The notes beneath the pieces are model-generated. The model was given only the letters and a program-made list of their open reading frames with translations, was not told the DNA's origin and did not search any database. The position numbers and the translations under genes are program-made. A DNA stretch of 64,000 bases from an uncultured Bacteroidia bacterium (GTDB lineage Bacteria > Bacteroidota > Bacteroidia > Bacteroidales > UBA932): positions 1 to 64,000 of the forward strand of contig CADAIT010000010.1 in NCBI GenBank assembly GCA_902788095.1, in the 5' to 3' direction. This document shows, one piece after another, positions 49,313 through 59,437 of the stretch. Each line of letters starts with the position of its first letter. The first letter of the stretch is position 1.

Positions 49313-51082
49313 ATGATGGAACTATATAAGAACAACCACATAGAGGAGATGCCTCTGCAGTCTCCGTTCTTCCGCAAAAAAGTGGATGGTTTCCTTCAGG
49401 CCAACGGCCTTCGGATGGAAACATTAGACGTATATTACACACTGCAAAATACTGAAGGGGACATTCTGGCGGGCGCCGGCCTGGCCGGAGATGTGCTCAA
49501 GTGCGTCGCCGTGGCGCCGGAGGCCCGTGAAGAGGGCCTGGTGGCACCCCTGGTTTCGCATATCCTTTCCCAGCACGGCCCCGGCAATGTGAAAGTGTTC
49601 ACCAAGCCGGAATACGAAAGCGTCTTTGCCAGTCTGGGTTTTCACCTCATCGCCCGCGCTCCGCTTGCCATCCTGATGGAGAACGGCAGGGGACTGGAAA
49701 CGTATTGTGCCTATCTTCGCTCCTTGGCGGGAGACGCACGGGCTTCGTCCGCCCATACGACCGGCGTCGTGGTCATGAACGCCAATCCCTTCACGCTGGG
49801 ACATCAGTACCTGCTGGAGCAGGCGGCCGCTCAGGTGGACCGCCTGGTCGTCATTCCCGTCAGGGAGGATGTATCGGCCTTCACCTACGAGGAACGCCTT
49901 GCCATGATTCGTGCCGGAGCCGCTACCGTAAGCGCATCTCCCGTTATCGTGGCCGATGGCAGCGACTACCAAATCTCCGCTGCTACCTTCCCGACCTACT
50001 TCCTGAAAGACCTCTCGGACGCGGCCCGGACCCAGATGCAACTGGACCTGGACCTGTTCGCCCGCCATATTGCGCCGGCACTGGGCGCCACGGTCCGCTT
50101 TGTGGGCAGCGAACCGCTGGATGCGCTCACGGCCGGATACAACGCCCTCATGCAGGAGCGCCTTCCCGTCAGGGTGGTGGAAATTCCCCGCCTCTGTCAT
50201 TCTGCGCAGCGCGAAGAATCGGTCATTTCGGCAAGCCTGGTCCGGCAGGCGCTGGAGCAGGGGAGCTATAGCCGTGCAGCCGCCTTGTGCCCGGAAAGTA
50301 CCCGTCCGTATTTGCTGGCCTTTCTGGCCGACAGGGCCCTCCGCAAGGAACTGGACACCCCCCTGAAACCCGGACTGGTATGCCCGGACAGCAAGGGGGC
50401 GCACAAGGACATGGACTATGCGCTCATGCAGAAGGGAATTGCGGCGCTCCGTCCGTACTGGAGCCGGATGGCGAAGGCCACCGTACCGCCGCTCCTGCAG
50501 CTGATCGGCATCGAGGCGGAAAAAGCCATGAAAAAAGCCACCGGCGGGGTGAATACCCATCGCGGAGCCATTTTCGCCTTGGGCCTGGCTCTGAATGCCC
50601 GTGGAGTGGAAGTATCTGTTTCCGAAGAAGTTATGCAAAACAATTTGGCCCGAATCGCCCAGGCTATTTTGTGTAATTCGGTTACGGACAACGACTCACA
50701 TTCCACGCACGGCGGACAGGCGGTGAAGCAGTACGGCGTCAAAGGCGCACGGGAAATGGCCCTGGAAGGCTACAAGGACCTCTGGGCCGACTGGCTCCCG
50801 TATTATCGTTCCCTGTCGGGAATGGAGACTGCCTCCTGCCCGCTGCAACGGACACTGCTGCGCATCATGTCCACCCTGGACGATACATGTGTCATCCACC
50901 GCGCAGGCTATGCGCGTGCACAGCAGGTGAAGCGGGAGGCCGCAGACCTGCTCTCGTGCCCGGAGCCGTGCGGACGACTGCAGACCCTGTGCGACCAATA
51001 CGCCGCGGAGGGCATTTCTCCCGGCGGGGCGGCCGACATGCTCGCATTAACTCTATTAACCAACTCCTTAATCAACTTATAA
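49313..51082 (+). CDS. citCG: Fused [citrate lyase] ligase and triphosphoribosyl-dephospho-CoA synthase (CitC-CitG)
   Basis: 589 aa from ATG 49313 (MMELYKNNHIEEMPL; ATG 49316 also possible, TTG 49232 unlikely). Residues ~1-135 are the GNAT-like start of CitC (GAGLAGDVLKCVAVAPEARE). ~145-340 is the nucleotidyltransferase with VMNANPFTLGHQYLLEQA (HxGH-type). ~345-589 is CitG: KPGLVCPDSKGAHKDMDY, ATGGVNTHRGAIFALGL and DNDSHSTHGGQAV. So one chain both acetylates holo-CitD and makes its cofactor. LCHSAQREESV (about 295-305) is encoded by a palindromic repeat at 50195-50222. Confidence 0.88.
   Translation: MMELYKNNHIEEMPLQSPFFRKKVDGFLQANGLRMETLDVYYTLQNTEGDILAGAGLAGDVLKCVAVAPEAREEGLVAPLVSHILSQHGPGNVKVFTKPEYESVFASLGFHLIARAPLAILMENGRGLETYCAYLRSLAGDARASSAHTTGVVVMNANPFTLGHQYLLEQAAAQVDRLVVIPVREDVSAFTYEERLAMIRAGAATVSASPVIVADGSDYQISAATFPTYFLKDLSDAARTQMQLDLDLFARHIAPALGATVRFVGSEPLDALTAGYNALMQERLPVRVVEIPRLCHSAQREESVISASLVRQALEQGSYSRAAALCPESTRPYLLAFLADRALRKELDTPLKPGLVCPDSKGAHKDMDYALMQKGIAALRPYWSRMAKATVPPLLQLIGIEAEKAMKKATGGVNTHRGAIFALGLALNARGVEVSVSEEVMQNNLARIAQAILCNSVTDNDSHSTHGGQAVKQYGVKGAREMALEGYKDLWADWLPYYRSLSGMETASCPLQRTLLRIMSTLDDTCVIHRAGYARAQQVKREAADLLSCPEPCGRLQTLCDQYAAEGISPGGAADMLALTLLTNSLINL
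50195..50222. repeat. Palindromic repeat inside citCG
   Basis: TGTCATTCTGCGCAGCGCGA then AGAATCGG, a variant of the dispersed repeat, in the opposite frame orientation to the pilus copies (reads CHSAQREES). The frame is kept through the insert. Confidence 0.8.
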
Positions 51083-51087
51083 CTATT

Positions 51088-53322
51088 ATGGTAGAACTCA
51101 TTCCTCATGGTGTTTATCTGCTGGACGGTAAAACCGTTGCAGAAAAAGCAGAAATGACCCCGGACCAGGCCCGGGAGAACACCATTGCCTATCAAATCCT
51201 CCGTGCACATGACGTGTCAGGTGCGGGCGACAAGCTCCGCATCCGCTTCGACGCCATGGTCTCCCATGACATCACCTACGTGGGCATCATCCAGACGGCC
51301 CGCGCCAGCGGACTGGAGAAATTCCCGCTGCCGTATGCCATGACCAACTGCCACAACTCCCTGTGTGCGGTGGGTGGTACCATCAACGAGGACGACCACG
51401 TGTTCGGCCTCTCCGCCGCCAAGAAATACGGCGGCATCTATGTGCCTGCCAATCAGGCGGTTATTCACCAGTATGCCCGTGAGGCCCTCGCCGCCTGCGG
51501 CAATATGATTCTGGGCTCCGATTCCCATACCCGTTACGGCTCCCTGGGAAACATGGGCGTTGGCGAAGGTGGCGGCGAGCTGGTGAAACAACTGCTCAAG
51601 AACACCTGGGACATCAATGCCCCCGAGGTGGTGCTTGTATGGCTTGAAGGCAAGCCCAAGCACGGTATCGGCCCGCATGACGTAGCCATCTCCCTGGTGA
51701 AAGCCACCTTCGAGAGCGGTTTCGTGAAGAACAAGGTGCTGGAGTTCGCCGGCCCCGGCGTCAAGCACCTGCCCATCGACTTCCGTAACGGCATCGACGT
51801 CATGACCACCGAAACTACCTGCCTCAGCTCCATCTGGGTTACGGATGACGAGGTGAAGAATTACTTCGAGATGCATGGCCGTCCGGAGGCTTACAAAGAG
51901 CTGAAACCGGGCAAGGTGGCCTATTATGACTCCATGATTCGCATCGACCTGGACACCCAGGAGAGCATGATAGCCCTGCCGTACCATCCCTCCAACGCCG
52001 TGACCATCCACGAACTGCAGGCCAATCCCGAGAAGGTGCTCAAGGCCATCGAGGAAGACACCAAGAAGCGCTTTGGCGACAAAGTGCACCCGGACCTGCT
52101 TTCCAAGGTCCGTAACGGCAAGGTCTATGCCGACCAGGGCATCATCGCCGGCTGCTCCGGCGGTACCTACGACAACCTCTCCGAGGCGGCCACCATCCTC
52201 AAGGGCAAATCCATCGGCAACGATTACTTTACGATGAGCGCCTATCCGCAGAGCACGCCCGTTTACCTTGCCACCACGCGCAATCACATTGCCGAAGAGC
52301 TGCTGGAGGCCGGCGTGGTAATCAAACCCGCCTTCTGCGGTCCTTGTTTCGGCGCCGGCGACGTACCGTCCAACAACGGTCTGTCCATCCGTCATACCAC
52401 CCGTAACTTCCCCAACCGCGAAGGCTCCAAGCCCGGTCAGGGCCAGATTTCCTTGGTAGCGCTGATGGACGCCCGTTCCATCGCCGCGACGGCGGCCAAC
52501 GGTGGCGTTATCACCGCCGCCACGGATATCGAATATGACGACAAGCACAAGCCTTACAGCTTCGACGGCCGTATTTATGAAAAACGTGTCTACAACGGCT
52601 TCGGCAAGGCCGATTTGTCTCAGGAACTGCGCTACGGCCCCAACATCAAGGACTGGCCTGTCATGTATCCCATGCAGGAGAACATGCTGGTGGAACTGGC
52701 CGCCGTCATCCACGATCCGGTAACTACCACCGACGAGCTCATCCCGTCCGGTGAAACCTCCAGCTATCGTTCCAATCCGCTCAAGCTCAGCGAGTTCGCC
52801 CTTAGCCGTCGCGTACCGGAGTACGTCGGCCGCAGCAAACGCATCCAGGCCGATGACCTGGCCCGCCGCGAAGGGAAGGTGACGCCGGAAATGGCCGCGG
52901 CGCTGAAGGCCGTAGGCGCTTCGGCAGCCGACACCTCCTTCGGCTCCTGCGTGTTTGCCAACAAGCCCGGTGACGGCTCTGCCCGCGAGCAGGCCGCTTC
53001 CTGCCAGAAGGTGCTGGGCGGCGACGCCAACATCTGCTACGAGTACGCCACCAAGCGTTATCGTTCCAACTGCATCAACTGGGGTATCGTTCCGTTTACC
53101 ATCGGAGCGGATACGCCCTTCGATTATGAGGTGGGGGACTACGTATTTGTGCCGGGTATCCGGAAGGCCATCCTGAACGGCGCCGAAGAAATTGACGCAC
53201 AGGTTGTTACCAAATCCGGTTCGGTAAAACCCATCCACCTTTTCTTCCGTAACCTTACCGCCGACGAGCGCCAAATCCTCGCCGACGGTTGCCTGATGAA
53301 CTATTACAAAAACCGTAAATAA
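51088..53322 (+). CDS. acn: Aconitate hydratase
   Basis: 744 aa from ATG 51088, 5 nt after the citCG stop. [47 protein letters not shown], and [14 protein letters not shown] with the Cys ligands of the [4Fe-4S] cluster. The C-terminal swivel domain has [13 protein letters not shown]. The architecture is that of the mitochondrial-like/AcnX-unrelated bacterial group in Bacteroidota. Interconverts citrate and isocitrate. Confidence 0.9.
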   Translation: MVELIPHGVYLLDGKTVAEKAEMTPDQARENTIAYQILRAHDVSGAGDKLRIRFDAMVSHDITYVGIIQTARASGLEKFPLPYAMTNCHNSLCAVGGTINEDDHVFGLSAAKKYGGIYVPANQAVIHQYAREALAACGNMILGSDSHTRYGSLGNMGVGEGGGELVKQLLKNTWDINAPEVVLVWLEGKPKHGIGPHDVAISLVKATFESGFVKNKVLEFAGPGVKHLPIDFRNGIDVMTTETTCLSSIWVTDDEVKNYFEMHGRPEAYKELKPGKVAYYDSMIRIDLDTQESMIALPYHPSNAVTIHELQANPEKVLKAIEEDTKKRFGDKVHPDLLSKVRNGKVYADQGIIAGCSGGTYDNLSEAATILKGKSIGNDYFTMSAYPQSTPVYLATTRNHIAEELLEAGVVIKPAFCGPCFGAGDVPSNNGLSIRHTTRNFPNREGSKPGQGQISLVALMDARSIAATAANGGVITAATDIEYDDKHKPYSFDGRIYEKRVYNGFGKADLSQELRYGPNIKDWPVMYPMQENMLVELAAVIHDPVTTTDELIPSGETSSYRSNPLKLSEFALSRRVPEYVGRSKRIQADDLARREGKVTPEMAAALKAVGASAADTSFGSCVFANKPGDGSAREQAASCQKVLGGDANICYEYATKRYRSNCINWGIVPFTIGADTPFDYEVGDYVFVPGIRKAILNGAEEIDAQVVTKSGSVKPIHLFFRNLTADERQILADGCLMNYYKNRK

Positions 53323-53327
53323 AAACC

Positions 53328-54542
53328 ATGGAAAAAATTAAAATGACCACGCCGCTCGTCGAGATGGACGGCGACGAAATGACCAGAATCCTCTGGAAAA
53401 TGATTAAGGACGAACTCATTATCCCGTTCGTGGACCTCAAATCCGAGTACTACGACCTGGGTCTTGAGTACCGCGACAAGACCGGCGACCAGGTTACTGT
53501 GGACTCGGCCAACGCGACCAAGAAGTATGGCGTCGCCGTGAAGTGCGCCACCATCACGCCCAACGTGCAGCGCATGAGCGAGTACAACCTGCACCAGATG
53601 TGGAAGAGCCCCAACGGCACCATCCGTGCCATGTTGGACGGCACCGTGTTCCGTACACCCATCACCATCCCTTCCATCCATCCGGCCGTGAAATTCTGGA
53701 AAAAACCCATCACCATCGCCCGTCATGCCTACGGCGACGTGTACCGCGATGTGGAAATCCAGACCAAGGAAGCCGGCGTTGCCAAGCTGGTGTTCGAAGG
53801 CGTATCCGGTGAACGCATCGAGGAAATCGTCCATGAGTTCAAGGGCCCCGGCATCATCGAGGGCATGCACAATACCGACGCTTCCATCCGCAGCTTCGCG
53901 CATGCTTGTTTCACCTACGCCCTGGATGTAAAGCAGAGCCTCTGGTTCGCCACCAAGGACACCATTTCCAAGAAGTACGACGGCCGTTTCAAAGCCATTT
54001 TCGAGGAAATCTTCGAGGCCGAATACAAGGAGAAGTTCGAAGCCGCCGGCATCGAGTACTTCTACACCCTCATTGACGATGCCGTCGCCCGTGTCATGCG
54101 TTCGGAAGGCGGTTTCATCTGGGCCTGCAAGAACTACGACGGCGACGTGATGTCCGACATGGTCTCCACTGCCTTCGGTTCCCTGGCCATGATGACCTCC
54201 GTGCTGGTGAGCCCGGACGGCAAGTACGAGTATGAGGCCGCTCACGGCACCGTGACCCGCCACTATTACAAGTACCTGAAGGGCGAAGAGACTTCCACCA
54301 ACCCGATGGCTACCATCTTTGCCTGGAGCGGCGCCTTCCGCAAGCGCGGCGAACTGGACAACCTCCCGGAACTGGTGAACTACGCCGACCAGCTGGAGGC
54401 AGCCTGCTTCGACACCCTCAACGAAGGCCTGGTGACCAAGGACCTGGTAAACCTCATGGAAGGCATTACCCCCAAGGCCCTTACCTCCCTGCAGTTCCTC
54501 CAGGAAATCCGCAAGCGTCTGGAGAAGCGCCTCAGCGCTTAA
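53328..54542 (+). CDS. icd: NADP-dependent isocitrate dehydrogenase, eukaryotic type
   Basis: 404 aa. [52 protein letters not shown] (substrate loop) and [19 protein letters not shown] are hallmarks of subfamily II homodimeric [25 protein letters not shown] with Thr-Arg-His marks the NADP-binding region. Produces 2-oxoglutarate for glutamate synthesis. It follows aconitase by 5 nt. Confidence 0.93.
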   Translation: MEKIKMTTPLVEMDGDEMTRILWKMIKDELIIPFVDLKSEYYDLGLEYRDKTGDQVTVDSANATKKYGVAVKCATITPNVQRMSEYNLHQMWKSPNGTIRAMLDGTVFRTPITIPSIHPAVKFWKKPITIARHAYGDVYRDVEIQTKEAGVAKLVFEGVSGERIEEIVHEFKGPGIIEGMHNTDASIRSFAHACFTYALDVKQSLWFATKDTISKKYDGRFKAIFEEIFEAEYKEKFEAAGIEYFYTLIDDAVARVMRSEGGFIWACKNYDGDVMSDMVSTAFGSLAMMTSVLVSPDGKYEYEAAHGTVTRHYYKYLKGEETSTNPMATIFAWSGAFRKRGELDNLPELVNYADQLEAACFDTLNEGLVTKDLVNLMEGITPKALTSLQFLQEIRKRLEKRLSA

Positions 54543-54552
54543 TTGCCTCTCC

Positions 54553-54625
54553 TGTCAGTCGGCTTATAAGCGGCTGACAATCAGTTAAATGCTTATAATC
54601 CTCGGTGCTTTTTGCGCCGGGGATT
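54553..54625 (+). terminator. Two hairpins after icd
   Basis: TGTCAG (54553-54558)/CTGACA (54574-54579) with a self-complementary GCTTATAAGC core. Then AATCC-CGG-GC/GC-CCG-GGATT (54597-54625), followed by TTCGC. They end the citrate operon. Confidence 0.7.
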
Positions 54626-54686
54626 TTCGCTATATTGTAAATGGACAGCTTGTTATCGGCCAGTAGTTATTTCTGGAATATTTCTG

Positions 54687-54694
54687 TATATTTG
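54687..54694 (+). promoter_or_regulatory. -7 box for ABC importer
   Basis: TATATTTG. It rules out the ATG at 54641, which lies upstream, and sets the start at GTG 54707 or GTG 54716. Confidence 0.6.
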
Positions 54695-54706
54695 TACGAT
54701 ATATAC

Positions 54707-57406
54707 GTGATTATCGTGAATTTAGCTGACAGCATCAAGAACAACCTACTGGTGGAAGAGCGTTACAGGATGATCCTGGACGGCCTGCAGGTGACGCTGC
54801 TCATTACCCTGTGTGCGGCTGTGCTGGGCACGCTGCTGGGCGGGGTGGTCTGTTGGGCACGCATGAACCGGAGGGGCTGGCTGCGGCAGTCTGCCAAGGC
54901 GTACATCAAGCTGATGCGCGGCACGCCGGTATTGGTGCTGTTGATGCTGATGTACTATGTATTCATGGCGCCGCTGGGGGCGACGGGCGTCGTCGTCGCC
55001 ATAGTGACCTTCGCGATGAACGTATCGGCCTATGTGGGTGAGATGCTGCGTGCGGCCATCGGCGGCATCGACCGTGGGCAGACCGAAGCCGGCCTGGCGC
55101 TGGGACATACGCCCCGACAGACATTTTTCCGGATTGTGCTGCCGCAGGTGGTGAAGTCCGTGATGCCTGTCTATGAAGGCGAGCTGGTTACCCTGCTCAA
55201 AGGCACCAGCATCGTGGGCTATATTGCCGTCATGGATATGACACGGGCCTCCGACCTTATCCGCAGCCGCACCTTCGACGCCTTTTTTCCGCTGCTGGTC
55301 ACTGCAGCCCTCTATTTCCTCGTCGCCTGGCTCATCGGCCTGTTGCTGGAAGGACTTGTCCGGAAGCGTGCCCGTCCGGCGATACTGGCAGCGGCGGCAC
55401 TGCTGGTGCTGGGCGTGGCCGGCTATGTTCCCTCCATGGTAAACCGCGTGGCGGGGGATACTGCCGTTGAAGACTCCCTGCCGGTTTTCGAGGCGCTGAA
55501 AGGTAAACGCGTGGGTGTGGTAATCGGCAGCATTCAGGACATGGCCGTTACGCGTCATGCCCCTGAGGCCGATATCCAGCGTTTCTCCAGCTTGACCGAC
55601 ATGTTAGCCGCCTTGCAGAACCACAAAGTGGATGCCGTGTGCCAGGAGAATGTGACGGTCACGATAAACAAAGAAATTGCCGCCGTTGTGGATACGGTGG
55701 ATGCCGGATTGCCGCCCCGCCCGGTGGCTGCCTGCTTCCCGCTGGGGGACACCCTCCTGCAGCAGGATTTCAGCCGCTACATGGCCGACATCCGGGCCGA
55801 CGGAACGTACTGCACCATCCACGACCGCTGGTTCAGGACCGACGATATCTCCGGGATTCCCGTTCCGCAGCAGAAGGGCACGGGCCGGACCTTACGCGTG
55901 GCCACTTCCCCCTTGTCGCCTCCGTACAACTTTATCGCATCGGGTCAACCCTCCGGCTTCGAAATTGACCTGCTGACCGAATGGGCCAACCGCCGCGGCT
56001 GCCGCATCGCGTATCTGGTGATGGATTTTGCCGCGCAGATTCCCGCCCTGCAAAGCGGGAAGGCCGATATGGCGATAGGCTCCGTGGCCATTACCGAGGA
56101 GCGGGCGAAACAGGTGCTTTTCTCGGCCCCCTACAATGCGGCGCGCATTATGTTCTATACCCGCAAGGGGGAAGCGGAACTGCTGACGGGGGGTGGCGAT
56201 TCGGCCCCGGACGCTGCTCCGGACAAGGCTTGGTGGCTGCTTCTTGCCGCCCTGCTGGCCGGGGGAGGCGTGGTATTCGTCCTTGCCCGCAGCAAGGGGA
56301 AAGGGCAGGAAGCGCAGGGCGAGGTTCAGCCGTTTTCCGGCATTTCCATCTCCGGACTGAAGAAGCGTTACGGGGACCTGGAGGTGCTCAAAGACATCCA
56401 TCTTGAAATCCGGAAAGGAGAGGTGATATCCGTCATCGGCCCTTCCGGCTGCGGAAAAAGCACCTTCCTGCGCTGCCTCAATCTGCTGGAACGTCCCGAC
56501 GGCGGCAGCATTTGCATCGACGGGCAGGACATCCTTGCGGACGGGGCCGACACGCCGGCACTGCGCCGCAGGATGGGCATGGTGTTCCAGGGCTTCAACC
56601 TGTTTCACGACAAGACCGTACTGGAGAATGTGACCATGAGCCCCATCCTGTTGCTGGGGAAAAGCCCCCAGGAGGCCCGGGAGCAGGCGCTCCGGTTGCT
56701 GGAAACGGTGGGTTTGGCCGAGCGTGCCGACGCCATGCCGGACGAACTGTCCGGCGGTCAGAAACAGCGTGTGGCCATTGCACGTGCGCTGGCGATGGAA
56801 CCGGATATTCTGCTGTTCGACGAGCCTACTTCGGCCCTGGACCCTACGATGGTGAGTGAGGTGCTGGGCGTGATGACCCGGCTGGCCCGGCAGGGCATGA
56901 CCATGATTGTGGTCACCCATGAACTCCGTTTTGCCCGTCAGGTCAGTTCCCGCGTACTGTTTCTTGCCCAAGGCGTTATCTATGAGGAGGGTACGCCGCA
57001 GGAAATCTTCGAGCATCCCAGGCGGGAACTTACGCAGCAGTTTATCCGGCAGATATACCGCTCCACCTTCCTGATTGGCAGTGAGCGCTTCGACTGGTTT
57101 GCCATGACCGCGCAGATGGAGCAGTTCTGTATGCGCTACAATCTGCCCCGCAGTGTGACGGACAGCGTACTTCATGTGATAGAGGAGTCCCTGACCGTGC
57201 TGGAAACACAGGCCGGAACGTGCCTTACGCTGGCCTATTCCCAGCAGGACGGCACCTTGACCTGGGAGGTCCAATGTCCCCATGCCATTCCTGCCGGGGT
57301 GTTTGAGGAAAGCCAAAACAACCTGGCCGTCACGCTCCTTCGTCACTTCAGCCGGGAAATCAAGATTGAAGGAGACACGGTACGTATAATGATTAACAGT
57401 TTATGA
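54707..57406 (+). CDS. Fused amino-acid ABC importer: permease, binding domains and ATPase in one chain
   Basis: About 899 aa from GTG 54707. Domains in order: HisM/GlnP-type permease (~20-235; EAA loop [20 protein letters not shown]), two periplasmic SBP-like stretches (~250-390, a partial copy; ~395-505, [20 protein letters not shown]), a membrane helix (~525), ATPase (~560-790; [55 protein letters not shown]), and a C-terminal ~105-aa domain with [21 protein letters not shown] resembling anti-sigma/HATPase helices. Likely a polar amino-acid or glutamine importer. ATGA overlap with the next gene. Confidence 0.8.
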   Translation: MIIVNLADSIKNNLLVEERYRMILDGLQVTLLITLCAAVLGTLLGGVVCWARMNRRGWLRQSAKAYIKLMRGTPVLVLLMLMYYVFMAPLGATGVVVAIVTFAMNVSAYVGEMLRAAIGGIDRGQTEAGLALGHTPRQTFFRIVLPQVVKSVMPVYEGELVTLLKGTSIVGYIAVMDMTRASDLIRSRTFDAFFPLLVTAALYFLVAWLIGLLLEGLVRKRARPAILAAAALLVLGVAGYVPSMVNRVAGDTAVEDSLPVFEALKGKRVGVVIGSIQDMAVTRHAPEADIQRFSSLTDMLAALQNHKVDAVCQENVTVTINKEIAAVVDTVDAGLPPRPVAACFPLGDTLLQQDFSRYMADIRADGTYCTIHDRWFRTDDISGIPVPQQKGTGRTLRVATSPLSPPYNFIASGQPSGFEIDLLTEWANRRGCRIAYLVMDFAAQIPALQSGKADMAIGSVAITEERAKQVLFSAPYNAARIMFYTRKGEAELLTGGGDSAPDAAPDKAWWLLLAALLAGGGVVFVLARSKGKGQEAQGEVQPFSGISISGLKKRYGDLEVLKDIHLEIRKGEVISVIGPSGCGKSTFLRCLNLLERPDGGSICIDGQDILADGADTPALRRRMGMVFQGFNLFHDKTVLENVTMSPILLLGKSPQEAREQALRLLETVGLAERADAMPDELSGGQKQRVAIARALAMEPDILLFDEPTSALDPTMVSEVLGVMTRLARQGMTMIVVTHELRFARQVSSRVLFLAQGVIYEEGTPQEIFEHPRRELTQQFIRQIYRSTFLIGSERFDWFAMTAQMEQFCMRYNLPRSVTDSVLHVIEESLTVLETQAGTCLTLAYSQQDGTLTWEVQCPHAIPAGVFEESQNNLAVTLLRHFSREIKIEGDTVRIMINSL

Positions 57407-58863
57407 TACAATTGAACCGCATCGTATTTGCAATTTTTGTGTCCCTGCCCCTGATGCTCGCATGCAGCGGAGGCGGGGAAAAGGTCCAAGAGTTCAAGAG
57501 CGAAGCAGACCTCTCCGGTCATGTCCTCAGCACATCGGCCGGCAATTATTTCGACAACAAATATGCCGGTCGTGACGACATTACGCTTTTCCTCGTGAAC
57601 TCGGAGGCCGACGGCATCCAGGCTTTGCGCCAGGGACTTGCCGATGTCCATGTCACGGATGAGGTCGCCTTTCCCAAGGACGCTCGTGACCAGCTCGGTA
57701 TCGAACTGGCTTTCCGGGGGGAGGAGCAATTTGAAGTGGGCTTCGCCCTCCAAAAAGGGAACAATGCGCTGCGGGCGGAGCTGAACCGCTTTATAGAGGC
57801 TTCCAAGGCCGACGGCACGCTGGATGCCATTATCAACCACTGGCTGAACGGTACGCCTGCACCGCCTATGCCTGCTGCGGCTGCGACCGCACGCGGGGGA
57901 GCCTTCAAATGTTTTACCGCCATCAATATGGAACCGGTCTGCTTTCTGGGCGAGGGCGGGCAGTGGAAGGGCATGGATACCGACATCCTCCGTCGTTTTG
58001 CCATCTGGAGCGGCAGGGATTTCCAGATGTCTTTCATGGACCTGGGCTCGGGCATCATCGCCCTGAACACCGGCCAGTGCGACGTGGTGAATGCGTGTCT
58101 GTATGTGACGGAGGAACGGAAGAAGTCCGTAGATTTCACCACGCCGTACTACTTGTGCCGCGGCGGTTATTTCGTCCTTGACAGGGACAGGAAATCGGGA
58201 ATGGGCCTGAAGGAGCGCCTGGAGATGAACCTGCTGGCCGAATCCAGATGGAAACTCATTACAGACGGTCTTTGGGAAACCCTCCGGATAACCCTTTTGT
58301 CCATCCTGCTCGGGACCCTGCTGGGAATAGGCGTCTGCGCCATGCTCCGCAGCCGCCGCAAGTGGGCGAGGAAAGCGGCGACGCTTTACGGCGCGTTCAT
58401 CCAGGGCATTCCTACACTGGTGCTGCTTCTTATCATGTTCTATGTGGTATTGTCCAAGTCCGGAGTGAGCGGGACGCTGGTCGCCGTCGTTACTTTTGCC
58501 ATGTGCTTTGCCTGGTCGGCCGGAAGCATTTTTGATACGTCCATTTCTTCCGTGCCTGCGGGCCAGACCGAGGCCGGCCTCAGCCTTGGACTCACGCCGC
58601 TGAAGACTTTTGTCGGCATTGTGGTTCCCCAGGCCCTCAGAAAAGGCCTGCCGCTCTATTCCGGTGAATGTGTGGCTCTTCTCAAGAGTACCTCCATAGT
58701 GGGGTATATCGCCATCATGGACCTCACGCGTGCGAGCGACCTTATCCGCAGCCGTACCTTCGACGCTTTTATTCCGCTGTTGGTAGTCACTGTCGCCTAT
58801 TTTGTACTGGCCTGGCTCATCCGCCTCCTGCTCAGGCTCCTTTTCCCCCGGAAGGCCGCTTGA
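57403..58863 (+). CDS. Second importer subunit: binding-protein and permease fusion lipoprotein
   Basis: 486 aa. Lipoprotein signal ([12 protein letters not shown]). About 20-150 is a truncated SBP_bac_3-like lobe, 160-260 a second lobe ([33 protein letters not shown]), and 275-480 a HisM-like permease with EAA loop [23 protein letters not shown]. Complements the permease-ATPase chain upstream to complete a two-polypeptide importer. The permease halves share [14 protein letters not shown], implying gene duplication. Confidence 0.8.
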   Translation: MIQLNRIVFAIFVSLPLMLACSGGGEKVQEFKSEADLSGHVLSTSAGNYFDNKYAGRDDITLFLVNSEADGIQALRQGLADVHVTDEVAFPKDARDQLGIELAFRGEEQFEVGFALQKGNNALRAELNRFIEASKADGTLDAIINHWLNGTPAPPMPAAAATARGGAFKCFTAINMEPVCFLGEGGQWKGMDTDILRRFAIWSGRDFQMSFMDLGSGIIALNTGQCDVVNACLYVTEERKKSVDFTTPYYLCRGGYFVLDRDRKSGMGLKERLEMNLLAESRWKLITDGLWETLRITLLSILLGTLLGIGVCAMLRSRRKWARKAATLYGAFIQGIPTLVLLLIMFYVVLSKSGVSGTLVAVVTFAMCFAWSAGSIFDTSISSVPAGQTEAGLSLGLTPLKTFVGIVVPQALRKGLPLYSGECVALLKSTSIVGYIAIMDLTRASDLIRSRTFDAFIPLLVVTVAYFVLAWLIRLLLRLLFPRKAA

Positions 58864-59044
58864 CGGCTTTTTTCGGGGTGGGCTGGCGGTGTTATTTTGC
58901 TGGTAGGCTGCCGGTGGTTCTTGGGGAGACTGCCGGTGGTTTTTGGGTGGGCTGGCGGTGGCATTTTGCTGGTAGGCTGCCGGTGGCTCTTGGGGAGACT
59001 GCCGGCAGCTCTTGTAAGGTGCTAGGCTGCATGACGGCTTTTTT
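58861..59044 (+). repeat. Tandem 69-bp repeat inside a 13-bp direct duplication
   Basis: GGGTGGGCTGGCGG units start at 58876 and 58945 (period 69). TGACGGCTTTTTT occurs at 58861-58873, including the gene's stop codon, and again at 59032-59044, flanking the array. It looks like an insertion or slipped duplication. Confidence 0.7.
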
Positions 59045-59087
59045 GTCGGCGAAGGGAATTCCCCTTGGAAAATTTACGAAGAAAGTG

Positions 59088-59095
59088 TATATTTG
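59088..59095 (+). promoter_or_regulatory. Promoter of the 48-aa peptide operon
   Basis: TATATTTG. It is followed by a very short ORF (ATG 59098) and a 50-codon ORF (ATG 59126 to TGA 59278, MKWHFISPVRVFIFTPIIAL...) whose stop overlaps the ATG of the 48-aa gene. The latter could be a leader or could be chance. Confidence 0.5.
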
Positions 59096-59274
59096 CGATG
59101 AAAAGAGCGGCAATGTAGTTCCATCATGAAGTGGCATTTTATTTCCCCTGTGCGGGTGTTTATTTTTACACCCATTATTGCACTTATGAATACGATAAGG
59201 GTAAATTTTGCCATCCCCATCCCGAGAAAAACAACATCGCTTCCCTGCAACAAACCCATTAATCCATATTTTCT

Positions 59275-59421
59275 ATGACCAAACAAAAACAACTCTACTG
59301 TGCCCCCTGCACAGAAGTCCTCGTAGTACAAACCGAGGAAGGTATCCTTAGTGTGTCGGGAACTGGGAATCCCAATTCCTGGTCCAATGGCAATACGAAC
59401 TGGTTTAACGATGAAGACTAG
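59275..59421 (+). CDS. 48-aa small protein
   Basis: MTKQKQLYCAPCTEVLVVQT, then EEGILSVSGTGNPN and a Trp-rich SWSNGNTNWFNDED tail. Its pattern (polar start, A-P-x-T-E-x-L-x-V, then Gly-rich end) is like many small Bacteroidales peptides encoded next to surface lipoproteins. Function unknown. It lies 16 nt upstream of the fimbrillin-like gene and is likely co-transcribed. Confidence 0.7.
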   Translation: MTKQKQLYCAPCTEVLVVQTEEGILSVSGTGNPNSWSNGNTNWFNDED

Positions 59422-59437
59422 TGCCACACCCAAAACC

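Noticed and set aside
51217-53274. 685-codon antisense frame over aconitase
   Set aside because: The composition is that of an antisense shadow, and the plus strand has all aconitase motifs.
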